Source: Chloroflexota bacterium (lineage in GTDB: Bacteria > Chloroflexota > Anaerolineae > Aggregatilineales > Phototrophicaceae). Taken from it: a stretch of DNA of 64,000 nt. The position numbers and the translations under genes are program-made. The notes below the pieces were generated by a model. That model made no database searches and was not told where the DNA came from. It saw only the letters and a list, made by a program, of their open reading frames with translations. Positions 8,951-17,868 of the stretch are shown piece by piece. The stretch is taken from assembly GCA_011523545.1 (NCBI GenBank), contig WTGN01000027.1, positions 1-64,000 of the forward strand. The letters are read 5' to 3'. How positions within the stretch are numbered: position 1 is the first letter of the stretch; each line of letters begins with the position of its first letter.

Positions 8951-9868
8951 ATGGCCACCCGCATCATCCAACACAAGCCCGTCACCTGGACCGACATCGT
9001 CCACCCCTCCGCCAAAGACGTCGCCGCCCTGCGCGGGCGCTTCCCCGGCTTCCACCCGCTCAATCTCGAAGATGTGCTCAGCCGCATCGAACGCCCCAAG
9101 CTCGATCAAGACGACGACTACCTCTTCCTCGTCCTGCACTTCCCGCTCTGGGACTCGCGCGATGAAATCTCCCGCGCCAGCGAGGTCAATATCTTCGTCC
9201 AGCGCGGCAACCTCGTCACCGTGCACAACGGCACGCTCAAACCGCTGGTGACCGCCTTCCAGCGCTGCGAAGCCGATGCAGCCGAACGCGAACGCCTGCT
9301 GGGCCGCGGCATCAATCACGCCGTCTACACCCTCATCGACCAACTCGTCGACTACATCTTCCCCATCCTCAACAAGGTCGACCGGCGCGTGCATGCCATC
9401 GAAGACGCGCTCTTCCAATCCAACGCCAAACAGGTCATCCAGGAGATCGCCCTCGTCCGCCGCGATATCATCTCGCTCCGCCGCATCATCCGGGGGCAGA
9501 TTCCCATCGTGCAAGAGCTTGAATCGGTCGAGCATCCCATCCTGCACGAGCACATGGAAGAGTACTTCGGCGATATCGCCGACCACCTCTTCAAGCTGCG
9601 GGACATCGCCGACGAAAACTTCGAGGTCATCAACAGCTTCGCCGATACCGCCGATACCCTGGCCAGCTACCGCATCAACGAGGTCATGCGCATCCTCACC
9701 GTCATCTCGGTCATCATGCTGCCGCTCACGCTCATTTCCAGCATCTACGGCATGAACATCGTGCTCCCTTTCGCTGATGACCCGCACGCCTTCATGATCA
9801 CCGCCGCAATCATGATCATCATCGTCATTCTCATGCTCGCCTGGTTCCGCAAACGCGGATGGCTCTAA
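8951..9868 (+). CDS. corA: CorA-type magnesium/cobalt transporter
   Basis: Inner-membrane divalent cation channel. The 305-residue protein has the CorA layout: a long cytoplasmic alpha/beta and helical domain, then two C-terminal membrane helices with the hallmark YGMN motif between them (about residue 268), and basic residues at the C-terminus (WFRKRGW). No SD is seen before the ATG. Its last 10 bases overlap rnd, suggesting the two are co-transcribed. Metal preference cannot be read from sequence. Confidence 0.93.
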   Translation: MATRIIQHKPVTWTDIVHPSAKDVAALRGRFPGFHPLNLEDVLSRIERPKLDQDDDYLFLVLHFPLWDSRDEISRASEVNIFVQRGNLVTVHNGTLKPLVTAFQRCEADAAERERLLGRGINHAVYTLIDQLVDYIFPILNKVDRRVHAIEDALFQSNAKQVIQEIALVRRDIISLRRIIRGQIPIVQELESVEHPILHEHMEEYFGDIADHLFKLRDIADENFEVINSFADTADTLASYRINEVMRILTVISVIMLPLTLISSIYGMNIVLPFADDPHAFMITAAIMIIIVILMLAWFRKRGWL

Positions 9869-11007
9869 GCCCGCCTATGCTCCCGCCCGCCTCATACATC
9901 GACGAGCCCCGCGCCCTCGCGGCTGCGCTGGAGCGCCTGGCGCGCGGCGATCGCATCGCGGTCGACACTGAATCCAACAGCCTGCACGCCTACCGCGGCC
10001 GCACCTGCCTCATCCAGCTCTCGACGTCCGCCGAAGACCTGCTCATCGACCCCCTCGCCATCGCCGATGTCAGCCCGCTCGCCGCCCTCTTGGCCGAGCC
10101 GCGCATCGAGAAAATCTTCCACGCCGCCGAATACGATCTCATCTGCCTCAAGCGCGACTTCGACTTCGATGTACATAACATTTTCGACACCATGGCGGCC
10201 GCCCGTGTCTGCGGCTTCCAGCGCATCGGCCTGGGCAATATGCTGGAAGATCTGCTCGACATCCGCCATAGCAAGAAGCACCAAAAATACGACTGGGCGC
10301 GCCGCCCCCTGCCCGAGAGCGTCCGCCGCTACGCTCAGGCCGATACGCACTACCTGCTGCCCCTGCGCGCCGCGCTGATTGAGCAGTTGCAATCGCTCGG
10401 CCGCCTGGAAGAAGCGCGCGAGTACATCGCCGATGTCACGCGTTTCGAATTGAAATCGCAGGAGTTCGATCCGGAGGGCTTCTGGTCGCTGGCGCGGCCT
10501 AACGCGCTCAATCGGCTGGAGACCGCCGTTCTCCGCGAGCTTTATATCCTGCGCGATGAACTGGCCAAGAGCGTCGATCATCCGCCGCAGCGCTTAATCC
10601 CCAACCGGGCGCTGCTGAAGACCGTCAAGTTGCAGCCGCGCTCCGCAAAACAACTCTACGATATCAGCGGGCTGCCCGCCTGGCTGGTCCGCCAGAACGG
10701 CGACGAGATCATTGAAGCGGTGAAGCACGGGCGCGCCAGCCGCCTGCCCGTCAAGCCGCCCCCGCGCGAGTCGATTCCAGCCCCGGTCGCTGATCGCTAC
10801 ACCGCGCTCCACAACTGGCGCAAGGAAACCGCCACCGCGCGCGGCGTCGAGTCCGACGTCATCATCAGCCGGCGCGCGCTCTGGGATATCGCCCGGCGCA
10901 AGCCCGCCAGCGTCGCCGAGCTAAGCGGTATCTGCGGCCTGGGTCCCTGGCGTCGTAGAACATACGGCGCCGAGCTGGTCGCCATCGTCAAGGGAGGCGG
11001 CCAATAG
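9859..11007 (+). CDS. rnd: Ribonuclease D
   Basis: 3'-5' exoribonuclease that trims tRNA and other stable RNA precursors. The DEDDy exonuclease residues are in place: VDTES near residue 35-39 (Exo I), NIFDT near 108-112 (Exo II), and a YAQADTHYLL segment (Exo III) near 157-166. Two HRDC-like helical domains follow, as in E. coli RNase D, which is of similar length. The start overlaps the corA end, and the Nudix gene begins two bases after its stop, so corA, rnd and the Nudix gene form a tight unit. Confidence 0.93.
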   Translation: MALSPPMLPPASYIDEPRALAAALERLARGDRIAVDTESNSLHAYRGRTCLIQLSTSAEDLLIDPLAIADVSPLAALLAEPRIEKIFHAAEYDLICLKRDFDFDVHNIFDTMAAARVCGFQRIGLGNMLEDLLDIRHSKKHQKYDWARRPLPESVRRYAQADTHYLLPLRAALIEQLQSLGRLEEAREYIADVTRFELKSQEFDPEGFWSLARPNALNRLETAVLRELYILRDELAKSVDHPPQRLIPNRALLKTVKLQPRSAKQLYDISGLPAWLVRQNGDEIIEAVKHGRASRLPVKPPPRESIPAPVADRYTALHNWRKETATARGVESDVIISRRALWDIARRKPASVAELSGICGLGPWRRRTYGAELVAIVKGGGQ

Positions 11008-11009
11008 CG

Positions 11010-11693
11010 ATGACTCGCCACGCCCGCCTGCCGCTCTGGGTCGATCAGTCGCCCGGCCAGAAGCTGGAGACCCTGCGCCACCTTGTGCTTGATCTCTATC
11101 GCTACCAACTGGACGATGCGCTCAGGGATGTCGGCGCCATGCTCGATGCGCATCGGCCCGCCGACGCTGAAGAAGCGCGCGATATCCAGCGCATCAAATG
11201 CCTGATGGCCCGGCATCCCAACATCCTCAACATGAATTGCGAAGTCGCTCACATCACCGCGTCCGCTATCATCATCGACCGGGCGTCTCGGCGGACGCTC
11301 CTGCATTTCCACAAGCGCCTGAAGCGCTGGCTGCAAGTGGGCGGGCACACGGATTTTGAAACTGACTTGGCGCAGGCAGCACTGCGAGAGGCGCGCGAGG
11401 AGACCGGCTTGCCCGACCTCGTTCACTTTCCGGCGCCGAACAAGCCGTCCCCAATAGATGTTGACGTACATGCCATCCCGCGAACGCAAGACATGCCAGA
11501 GCACCTGCACCTCGATTTCCGCTACATTTTGCTGACGGAGCAACCGGCTGCCCTGGCGCCGGCGGCGGGCGAGTCGACGCGCTTCCGCTGGCTGACCTTC
11601 AGCGAGGCGCGCGAGATGGGCGGCGCTATCGACGGCGCGCTGCATCGGCTCTTGCGGAAAGCAGCCGCGCTTGTAGACGGCGACGCCGATTAG
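11010..11693 (+). CDS. Nudix hydrolase
   Basis: Hydrolase of a nucleoside diphosphate linked to another group; substrate unknown. The Nudix box is complete: GGHTDFETD then AALREAREETGL (about residues 110-132), matching GX5EX7REUXEEXGU with a Thr/Asp-rich start. About 70 extra N-terminal residues of helical character precede the Nudix fold. It begins two bases after rnd and is probably translated from the same message. Confidence 0.9.
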   Translation: MTRHARLPLWVDQSPGQKLETLRHLVLDLYRYQLDDALRDVGAMLDAHRPADAEEARDIQRIKCLMARHPNILNMNCEVAHITASAIIIDRASRRTLLHFHKRLKRWLQVGGHTDFETDLAQAALREAREETGLPDLVHFPAPNKPSPIDVDVHAIPRTQDMPEHLHLDFRYILLTEQPAALAPAAGESTRFRWLTFSEAREMGGAIDGALHRLLRKAAALVDGDAD

Positions 11694-11870
11694 CTGGCGA
11701 TGGCGGCTGAACAGGGCGCGCAATGTGCGTTATCGCGCGCGGATCGCCCGTGATCGGTCGTTTTGTCGGCCGGGGGATCCAATGGCTTGTCCTGGCCGCC
11801 GGTGAATTGAGGCGCCGCGCTGTCTCTGTGTTACACTTCAAGCAAGGACGCGAGCGAGGGCAGTAAATCC

Positions 11871-12503
11871 ATGTCAAGCGACCGCAGCGACCAGCTTCGC
11901 GCCATCCGGGACGCCGTCGTCAACCTCATAGATTCGCCGCTTTACGAGTATCGAACCAGCAACGGCTATTATCCTGTGATTGGCCAGGGAGATCATTTCG
12001 CCGACATCATGTTCATCGGCGAGGCGCCGGGCAAAAACGAAGCGGAAACCGGCAGGCCATTTTGCGGCGCTTCCGGGCGCGTCCTCGATGAGTTGCTTGA
12101 GTCGATTGACCTCAAGCGCGAAGATGTCTACGTGACCAATATTCTCAAGGACCGGCCGCCCAACAATCGCGACCCGCTCAAGCAAGAGATCAAGTTGTAC
12201 ACCCCCTTCCTTGAGCGGCAGATTGAGATCATCCAGCCCAAGGTGATCGCCACCCTCGGCCGCTTCTCGATGGAGTTCATCTTGCGGCATTTCGGCGCCT
12301 TGCAAGCCAACCAGAAGATCAGCCAATTGCACGGCGCCGTCATCAAGGTGCGCACCGGTTATGGCCGGGCGTCGGTTGTGCCGCTCTTTCACCCCGCCGC
12401 TGCCCTTTATAACGCCGGGCAACGCGCTACGCTGGAGGAGGATTTTCAAGTTCTGAAGCAGTTTGACGCGCCCTCGCAACCGGGTACAATGAGGTTGCTT
12501 TAG
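11871..12503 (+). CDS. Family-4-like uracil-DNA glycosylase lacking Fe-S cysteines
   Basis: DNA repair enzyme that removes uracil from DNA. Motif 1 GEAPGKNEAETGRPF (about 50-64) and motif 2 HPAAAL (about 174-179) are those of family 4 enzymes, as are NILKDRPPNNRDP and FLERQIEIIQP. Family 4 proteins normally hold a 4Fe-4S cluster through four cysteines. Here the KCRPP cysteine is Asp94, the next is Tyr110, and no N-terminal cysteine pair exists; the only Cys is C65. The cluster is therefore very probably absent. At 210 residues it is otherwise full length. Activity is likely but not certain. Confidence 0.85.
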   Translation: MSSDRSDQLRAIRDAVVNLIDSPLYEYRTSNGYYPVIGQGDHFADIMFIGEAPGKNEAETGRPFCGASGRVLDELLESIDLKREDVYVTNILKDRPPNNRDPLKQEIKLYTPFLERQIEIIQPKVIATLGRFSMEFILRHFGALQANQKISQLHGAVIKVRTGYGRASVVPLFHPAAALYNAGQRATLEEDFQVLKQFDAPSQPGTMRLL

Positions 12504-12529
12504 GGCAGAACGGCGGGAGGCCTATCGCC

Positions 12530-13099
12530 ATGGTCTTGGAAAAGCAATTCATCAGCGCCGAAGATTTCCTCGGAATTGTCGAACAGTCGGATTACGACAG
12601 CCGCAAAGTCGAACTCGTTGAAGGAGAAATCGTCGACATGCCCTTGCCTAATCCGATTCATGCGGCCATTCTCGCAACAATGTCAGCAGAGCTGTTTACA
12701 TACGTTAGAGAAAACGAATCAGGACGCGTTTTGGTTAGCGACGCGCCGTTTGTGCTTAATCGGGACGCGGAAGGCAGGGACACGTTGCGCGGCCTGGACA
12801 TAGCATACATTTCTGCAGAACGTTTACCGGGAAAACTGCCGCGAAGCCCGTTGCATGTGGCGCCCGACCTTGCTGTCGAGATTATTTCGCCGAGCAATAA
12901 GGCAGAGGATATCGAAAAGCTAATCGAGCAACTGCTTGATGCGGGCACGACTCTGATTTGGATCGTCTACCCCGATTTGCAGAGAATTGCAGTGCATACG
13001 AAAGAGGGCAGTTTCAAACTCAAAGTTTCAGACTCGCTTTCTGGTGGTGAAGTCTTGCCCGGCTTTGAATGCCGCGTCGCCGATATCTTCCCGTCGTAA
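12530..13099 (+). CDS. Uma2 family (DUF820) PD-(D/E)XK nuclease-like protein
   Basis: Member of the Uma2 group common in Chloroflexota and Cyanobacteria, with a restriction-endonuclease-like fold and unknown function. Typical elements are RKVELVEGEIVDMP near the N-terminus (about 26-39), the LDIAYI strand (about 87), the core PDLAVEIISPSN (about 107-118) and a C-terminal GGEVLPGFECRVADIF. A good SD (GGGAGG) lies upstream of the ATG. It follows the glycosylase by 26 bases. Real nuclease activity is not established for most of this family. Confidence 0.88.
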   Translation: MVLEKQFISAEDFLGIVEQSDYDSRKVELVEGEIVDMPLPNPIHAAILATMSAELFTYVRENESGRVLVSDAPFVLNRDAEGRDTLRGLDIAYISAERLPGKLPRSPLHVAPDLAVEIISPSNKAEDIEKLIEQLLDAGTTLIWIVYPDLQRIAVHTKEGSFKLKVSDSLSGGEVLPGFECRVADIFPS

Positions 13100-13159
13100 A
13101 CCCCAAAGAAGCGCAGTATTGTCACTTTCTCCGACATACGCGCAATCACGGCAGTTGGA

Positions 13160-14581
13160 TCACCTCAGCGGATGCTCGTGGCTCGGCGCCGGCACGTCAT
13201 CCGGAATCGGGCACTTGTAGGGCGTCCGCTCGACTGCTGCGCGGAACTCCGCTTGCGCGCGCTCCAGTACCGCCGGCGACGTGACCAGTTCCGCCGCCGC
13301 CAGCGCCATCACTTTGGCCGCGTACATCATGCCTTTGTGCCCGATGGACGTCCGCCCAGTGGCGACCACGCCCCATGAATGCGCCGCCGCCCGGCTGGCC
13401 CAGGTGGCCGTTTGCAGCATGCTGCAGGGCGCGAACCAGCTCATATCGCCCATATCGGATGAACCGGGCGAGACGAAGTCTTTGTCTTTGCTGGGCAAGA
13501 CATCGCCGATTAAGGCTTGTTCTGCCGTCTGCGGATCAACGCCGTAACGATTGATCAGGGTCTTGACATTGGCATCGCCGAAGCGCTCATTGATTGCGGC
13601 CGCGTACGCCTGCTCTTCATCGCTGAATTCGATGCCGCCCAGCCCGCGCATGACCTCGTATTGCAGGTCGGCCAAGGTCTCGTTTGACAGGACACGCGTC
13701 GAGCCGGACTTGTAAGCGACCTCCACTTCGGTGTCGGTCATCATTGCCGCGCCCTGCGCGATTCTGATGACGCGCTGGCTGACATCTTCCAACGTGTCCG
13801 GCTCAATCGCGCGGACATAGTAATAACTTTCGGCGAAATCCGGCACGACATTCGGCGCCAGCCCGCCGTTGAGGATGCTGTAGTGCAGGCGCACATCATC
13901 GGGCACATGCTCGCGCAGGTAGTTGACGCCGATATTCATCAGTTCCAGCGCATCCAGCGCCGAGCGCCCCGAATGCGGATCGGCGGCGGCGTGGGCGGAT
14001 TTGCCGTGGAAGCGGAAATAGTAGCGGTTGACGCTGAGCAGGCTGCCCTTCATTGCGGAATTGATGTACCAGGGATGCCAGTTGAAGATGGCGTCGAGGT
14101 CGTCAAAGACGCCCGCGCGCCCCATGAATACCTTGCCGCTGCCGCCTTCTTCGGCCGGGCAGCCATAATAACGAACGGTCCCGGCTTGACCTGTGCTTCC
14201 CAGCCATTCCTTGAAGGCGACGGCCGCCGCCAGGCAGCCGGTGCCTAGCAGATTATGCCCGCAGCCATGACCCGGCGCGCCTGCCTGGATGGGGTCGCGC
14301 TCGTTCTGGTCCTTCTGCGACAAGCCGGGCAGGGCATCGTATTCGCCGGCGAAAGCGATGACAGGCGATCCCGTTCCCCATTCGGCGGCGAAGGCCGTGC
14401 TTAACCCGCCGACATCCCAGGTGACGCGGAAGCCTTCAGCCGCCAGAAAATCCGCCTGCAGCTTCGACGCTTTGAATTCAAGAAATTGCAGCTCGGGATT
14501 ATCCCAAATCTCATCCGAGATCCGCGTGAAGCGCAACTGATGTTCATCAAGCCAATCGGCTAAATCTTGCTTGCTTCGCAT
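13160..14581 (-). CDS. M20 family amidohydrolase (AbgB-like)
   Basis: Zinc metallopeptidase-like amidohydrolase that cleaves an amide such as aminobenzoyl-glutamate or an N-acyl amino acid. Core motifs: FAGEYDALPG (about 80), GHGCGHN with likely metal ligands, PAEEGGSGK (Glu-Glu pair), and NWHPWYINSA. The start is set at the ATG at 14581, giving MRSKQDLADWLDEHQ; an upstream ATG would add 35 residues with no family resemblance. The 473-residue length and the PSS-type SSDMGDMSW segment fit the AbgB branch. No partner abgA-like gene is next to it. Confidence 0.88.
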   Translation of the reverse strand: MRSKQDLADWLDEHQLRFTRISDEIWDNPELQFLEFKASKLQADFLAAEGFRVTWDVGGLSTAFAAEWGTGSPVIAFAGEYDALPGLSQKDQNERDPIQAGAPGHGCGHNLLGTGCLAAAVAFKEWLGSTGQAGTVRYYGCPAEEGGSGKVFMGRAGVFDDLDAIFNWHPWYINSAMKGSLLSVNRYYFRFHGKSAHAAADPHSGRSALDALELMNIGVNYLREHVPDDVRLHYSILNGGLAPNVVPDFAESYYYVRAIEPDTLEDVSQRVIRIAQGAAMMTDTEVEVAYKSGSTRVLSNETLADLQYEVMRGLGGIEFSDEEQAYAAAINERFGDANVKTLINRYGVDPQTAEQALIGDVLPSKDKDFVSPGSSDMGDMSWFAPCSMLQTATWASRAAAHSWGVVATGRTSIGHKGMMYAAKVMALAAAELVTSPAVLERAQAEFRAAVERTPYKCPIPDDVPAPSHEHPLR

Positions 14582-14710
14582 TGTATGAGCCTCGTTCGCC
14601 TTGGTTCGCTGTCGGGATGATACCTTGATGAGTGGCGATAGACTATGCTTGCTGCGGACCGGCAAGGTCGCTTTGTTGCTCAGCATTGTGAGGGCGCGTA
14701 TTCGGTCCGC

Positions 14711-15646
14711 CTAGACGCTGACTGTGGCGATGACTTGCTGGTTGGGATCGGAACCGGCGCCGGCAGGCAGCAGCTCGGCCGATGCGTCGGGCAGGGCCAG
14801 CGTCAGCGTGCGATATCCCAGGCGGTGCCCCATATCGCGGATCGCCACCAGCAGCTGCGTGCTCAAGTGCCTGGGCGACCAGCAATAAACATCGGCATTG
14901 CGGTCACTGTAGAGCTGCTGATGGAAACAGACCAGGGCTTCATGGCCAGAGGCGTTGATATAATGGCGATGTTTGCTGCGAGCGATGATCTGCGGGATGC
15001 TGCGCCAGTGCTCGATCCACTCGGCTTCCCAGAGCGCGCGCGGGCTGGTCATGCGCCCGACCGCCAGCGCCCAGTCGTCGATCTGGCTTGCGTCGGTTTT
15101 TTCGTAATCCTGGCTTTTGTAAAAGCTCTGGCCGATTTGCGCGGCCAACGAATATCGCGTCAAGCGGAAGGCCTCGCTGGCGCCGAAATACTTGCGATAA
15201 TATGTCGCCAGTGTTTTGTCATAATCCGGGTAGGCGACGGAGAGCCGCCCGGGGCCGCGCGCGTCGCTCAGAATAGCGTCCGCCAGCAGATGGTGGACAT
15301 CATCGGAGCAGCCCTCGTCGACCAGCGCCTCAGCCACATGCAGGTGCGCGCCCATCGGCGTCAATTCTCGATTGAGAAAAGCCTCGGCGTATGCCAGCAG
15401 GCGGTCGCCATCTTCCAGCACGTAGGCCAGGCCATTGCCACTGAGTACATGGCTGAGCCAGATGGCGCCGGTTTCCAGCGACATCCAGGCGCCGCCATGC
15501 AGCCAGCGTTCGTAGATTGTCAGCGCCTCATAGGGCAGGTCTTCCACCTGGCCCTGGGCGCCCAGCCGCTGCCAAATCGACACGCGGCCGCAGAAAAGCG
15601 CGACAATCTTCCGCGTATCATCGAGGGTCGCCTGACGTACCAACAT
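14711..15646 (-). CDS. GNAT-like N-acetyltransferase domain protein
   Basis: A 311-residue protein that begins like a GNAT acetyltransferase (MLVRQATLDDTRKIVALF) and has a central segment (about 70-125, LAYVLEDGDRLLAYAEAF) that fits the GNAT core. The second half (about 170-311) looks like a degenerate second GNAT repeat. No Q/RxxGxG/A acetyl-CoA motif is clear, so activity is uncertain. It is divergent from coaX, and the shared region 15650-15800 has TATACT-like hexamers on both strands. Confidence 0.6.
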   Translation of the reverse strand: MLVRQATLDDTRKIVALFCGRVSIWQRLGAQGQVEDLPYEALTIYERWLHGGAWMSLETGAIWLSHVLSGNGLAYVLEDGDRLLAYAEAFLNRELTPMGAHLHVAEALVDEGCSDDVHHLLADAILSDARGPGRLSVAYPDYDKTLATYYRKYFGASEAFRLTRYSLAAQIGQSFYKSQDYEKTDASQIDDWALAVGRMTSPRALWEAEWIEHWRSIPQIIARSKHRHYINASGHEALVCFHQQLYSDRNADVYCWSPRHLSTQLLVAIRDMGHRLGYRTLTLALPDASAELLPAGAGSDPNQQVIATVSV

Positions 15647-15668
15647 GAGGGAAACTCAGATCGCTTGA

Positions 15669-15697
15669 TTGCAGGAACTTGCTACAGATTCTAGTAT
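15669..15697 (+). promoter_or_regulatory. Putative promoter of coaX
   Basis: TTGCAG (15669-15674) and TAGTAT (15692-15697) separated by 17 bases, followed about 100 bases later by the coaX ATG with a GGAG SD. Confidence 0.45.
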
Positions 15698-15801
15698 AGT
15701 ATAGCGCAGAGCGCCCTCGGGCATGCGCTGCAGCCGGCGCGTTTCATCGGCGCCGCCCGCCCGCGCGTTAGGAGCCGCCAGGCGAATCAACGGAGAAGAG
15801 C

Positions 15802-16578
15802 ATGCTGCTGGCTATTGACATCGGCAATACGAACATCCACCTCGGCCTGTGGGATGAGGGGCGCTGGCGCCTCTCCTGGCGTGCGCGAACTGTCGCTGAG
15901 AAGATGACCGATGAATACGCGGTGTTGGTCCGCAACTTCCTGGATGCCGGCGGCGTCAAGCATGATCAGATTTCGGCTGTCTGCATGAGCAGCGTCGTGC
16001 CGTCCCTGACGCCGGCCTTCGAGGACCTCGTCCGGCGTTATATGAAGCTGGAGGCGCTCAGCGTCAGCAGCCGAACGAACCTGGGCATCGCCATCGCGAT
16101 TGATATGCCGGAGCAGGCGGGCGCCGACCGGCTCTGCAACGCCGTCGCCTTGTCGCAGCTTTATGGCGCGCCGGCTGTCTGCGTTGATTTCGGCACCTCG
16201 ACCAACTTTGATGTGCTTTCGGCGAATAACGAGTACGTTGGCGGCGTCATCGCCCCCGGCATTCGATTGGCGCAAGACGCCTTGGTCAGCCGCGCCGCCC
16301 AGCTGCACAAGGTCGAATTGCAGCCCCCGCCAGAGCCGATCGGCCGCAACACGATTCACGCCCTGCAGTCGGGCATATTCTGGGGATACGTTGGCATGAT
16401 TGAATCGCTGCTGCAACGGGTCATCAAGCAGCTGGACTCGACCGATACGAAAATCATCGCCACCGGGGGGCTGGCGCCGGTCTTCAAAACGCATATTGAC
16501 TTGATTGACGAAATCGCGCCCGAACTCACGCTGGACGGCCTGCGGCTGATTTATGAGCTTAATGCCGGGGGATGTTGA
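15802..16578 (+). CDS. coaX: Type III pantothenate kinase
   Basis: Catalyses the first step of coenzyme A synthesis, phosphorylation of pantothenate. The N-terminal nucleotide-binding motif MLLAIDIGNTNIHLGLW is characteristic; other hallmarks are GADRLCNAVA (about 110), VDFGTSTNFDVL (about 128-139) and GGVIAPGI (about 149-156). Length (258) is typical. SD GGAG lies about 7 bases upstream of the ATG. It is monocistronic as far as can be seen, with a divergent GNAT-like gene upstream. Confidence 0.96.
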   Translation: MLLAIDIGNTNIHLGLWDEGRWRLSWRARTVAEKMTDEYAVLVRNFLDAGGVKHDQISAVCMSSVVPSLTPAFEDLVRRYMKLEALSVSSRTNLGIAIAIDMPEQAGADRLCNAVALSQLYGAPAVCVDFGTSTNFDVLSANNEYVGGVIAPGIRLAQDALVSRAAQLHKVELQPPPEPIGRNTIHALQSGIFWGYVGMIESLLQRVIKQLDSTDTKIIATGGLAPVFKTHIDLIDEIAPELTLDGLRLIYELNAGGC

Positions 16579-16646
16579 CAAGCTAGTAAGAAAACTGGCC
16601 AATGCGCCGTCGGCAACGATCATTCAACTTGCGTCTGCAGGTTAAG

Positions 16647-17603
16647 TTATCGACCGAGCAGGCGTCCGGCCAGTTCCAATGCGTCCACGGGCCAGAAGCA
16701 TTCAGGGCGTGGACGGCGCACATGCGGCAGCCCGGCTTGGGGGCGACAGTTCAATAGGCTATCCGACCACTGCTTCGGTATCGCCGCTCGGCCCCAGACA
16801 GCGCCCAGGAGGGCCCCGGCGATCGCCGCGTTGGTGTCGGTGTCCCCGCCGCGCATGACGGTATCAATCAGGCCAGCCTCCAAATCTTCGGCATGGAGCA
16901 GCTGCCAGAGGGCGTTGCGGATGGCGATCAAGACCCAGCCCTGCAAGTGCGTATAGTCGTCCGGTGGGGCGTCGGCGGCGTCATTGATCGCGGCGAGCAG
17001 GCTATTGTCCACCTTCATATCCTCTGTCCAGGCGAGAATCTGCCCATAGAGGCTTGGGCCATCGCCGCCCGCCCGGACCGCCTGCGCAATCGCCATCGTG
17101 AACAGCGCATTCGCCTGCATACAGACCGGATGCGGGTGAGTGATGGCGCTGTCCTGACGCGCCCAGTCAGCGATTTGCTCCAAATCAAAGTTGGCGCCGA
17201 AGATGCCGAGCGGGCTGATCCGCATCAGCGCGCCGTTCGCCTGGCTGTCAGGATTGAGCCGGCCGCGGAGGCCGCTATAGATCGTGTTGCCGCAATCGAA
17301 TGGCCCGGAATCCAGCCAGAAGATGTAGGCGCGCCTGGCTTCCGCTTGATCATAGCGTCCCTGATCAGCCAACATGCGGGCGAGCATCAGCGCCATCTCG
17401 GAATCGTCAGTCGGTTGACCCGCTATCGTGTTCCAGGTGCCGCCGTCGGCGAGCGCTCTGACGCCTTCGGGGTATTCCGCTTCAATATCTTCCGGCGTCC
17501 GGAATTCAACCAGGCTGCCGAGCGCGTCACCAGCCAGCTGCCCCAACAGGCAGCCCTGCGCGCGCTCCAACATTCCTTCCGCTGGGATCTCGTTAGCTGT
17601 CAT
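16647..17603 (-). CDS. ADP-ribosylglycohydrolase family protein
   Basis: Removes ADP-ribose from proteins or small molecules in a Mg2+-dependent way (family knowledge; substrate unknown). Both metal-binding motifs are intact: PTDDSEMAL at about 64-72 and GGDTDTNAAIAGALLGA at about 253-269. The N-terminal GCLLGQLAGDALGS is also typical. Length of 318 residues is normal. It is convergent with coaX and upstream of a tRNA-Asn gene on the same strand. No partner ADP-ribosyltransferase is seen nearby. Confidence 0.92.
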   Translation of the reverse strand: MTANEIPAEGMLERAQGCLLGQLAGDALGSLVEFRTPEDIEAEYPEGVRALADGGTWNTIAGQPTDDSEMALMLARMLADQGRYDQAEARRAYIFWLDSGPFDCGNTIYSGLRGRLNPDSQANGALMRISPLGIFGANFDLEQIADWARQDSAITHPHPVCMQANALFTMAIAQAVRAGGDGPSLYGQILAWTEDMKVDNSLLAAINDAADAPPDDYTHLQGWVLIAIRNALWQLLHAEDLEAGLIDTVMRGGDTDTNAAIAGALLGAVWGRAAIPKQWSDSLLNCRPQAGLPHVRRPRPECFWPVDALELAGRLLGR

Positions 17604-17692
17604 GATGAGCGTAATCCTCCGAGTTGAACCGGGATCACATTGTGTAAAATGTGTTTTCGCTGGAGCGGTACCAAAGAGTGCAGCCGAATGTG

Positions 17693-17765
17693 CTCCGTAG
17701 CTTGGACTTGAACCAAGAACCTAGCGGTTAACAGCCGCCCGCTCTGCCAATTGAGCTACTACGGA
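17693..17765 (-). tRNA. tRNA-Asn (GTT)
   Basis: The minus strand folds as a 73-base cloverleaf: acceptor TCCGTAG/CTACGGA, D arm GCTC...GAGC, anticodon stem GGCGG/CCGCT with loop CTGTTAA (anticodon GTT), T arm CTTGG/CCAAG with loop TTCAAGT, discriminator G. CCA is not encoded. Confidence 0.95.
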
Positions 17766-17778
17766 ATATCAGTCTGGT

Positions 17779-17807
17779 ATACTATCAGCGACCGCGATTG
17801 CTGTCAA
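17779..17807 (-). promoter_or_regulatory. Promoter of tRNA-Asn
   Basis: On the minus strand TTGACA (17802-17807), a 17-base spacer, and TAGTAT (17779-17784), ending 13 bases before the mature tRNA 5' end. This is one of the best sigma70-type promoters in the window. Confidence 0.75.
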
Positions 17808-17868
17808 GATAATTCTGAGGGATCCATGCGCATTCGCAGGAGCGCATGTCAAGGACTGGGGACTGAGC

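Noticed and set aside
8819..9787. Long acidic open frame on the minus strand opposite corA
   Set aside because: It is the antisense of a well-supported CorA gene, and its first residues are a translation of the CCTCGGTG repeat; no motif of its own.
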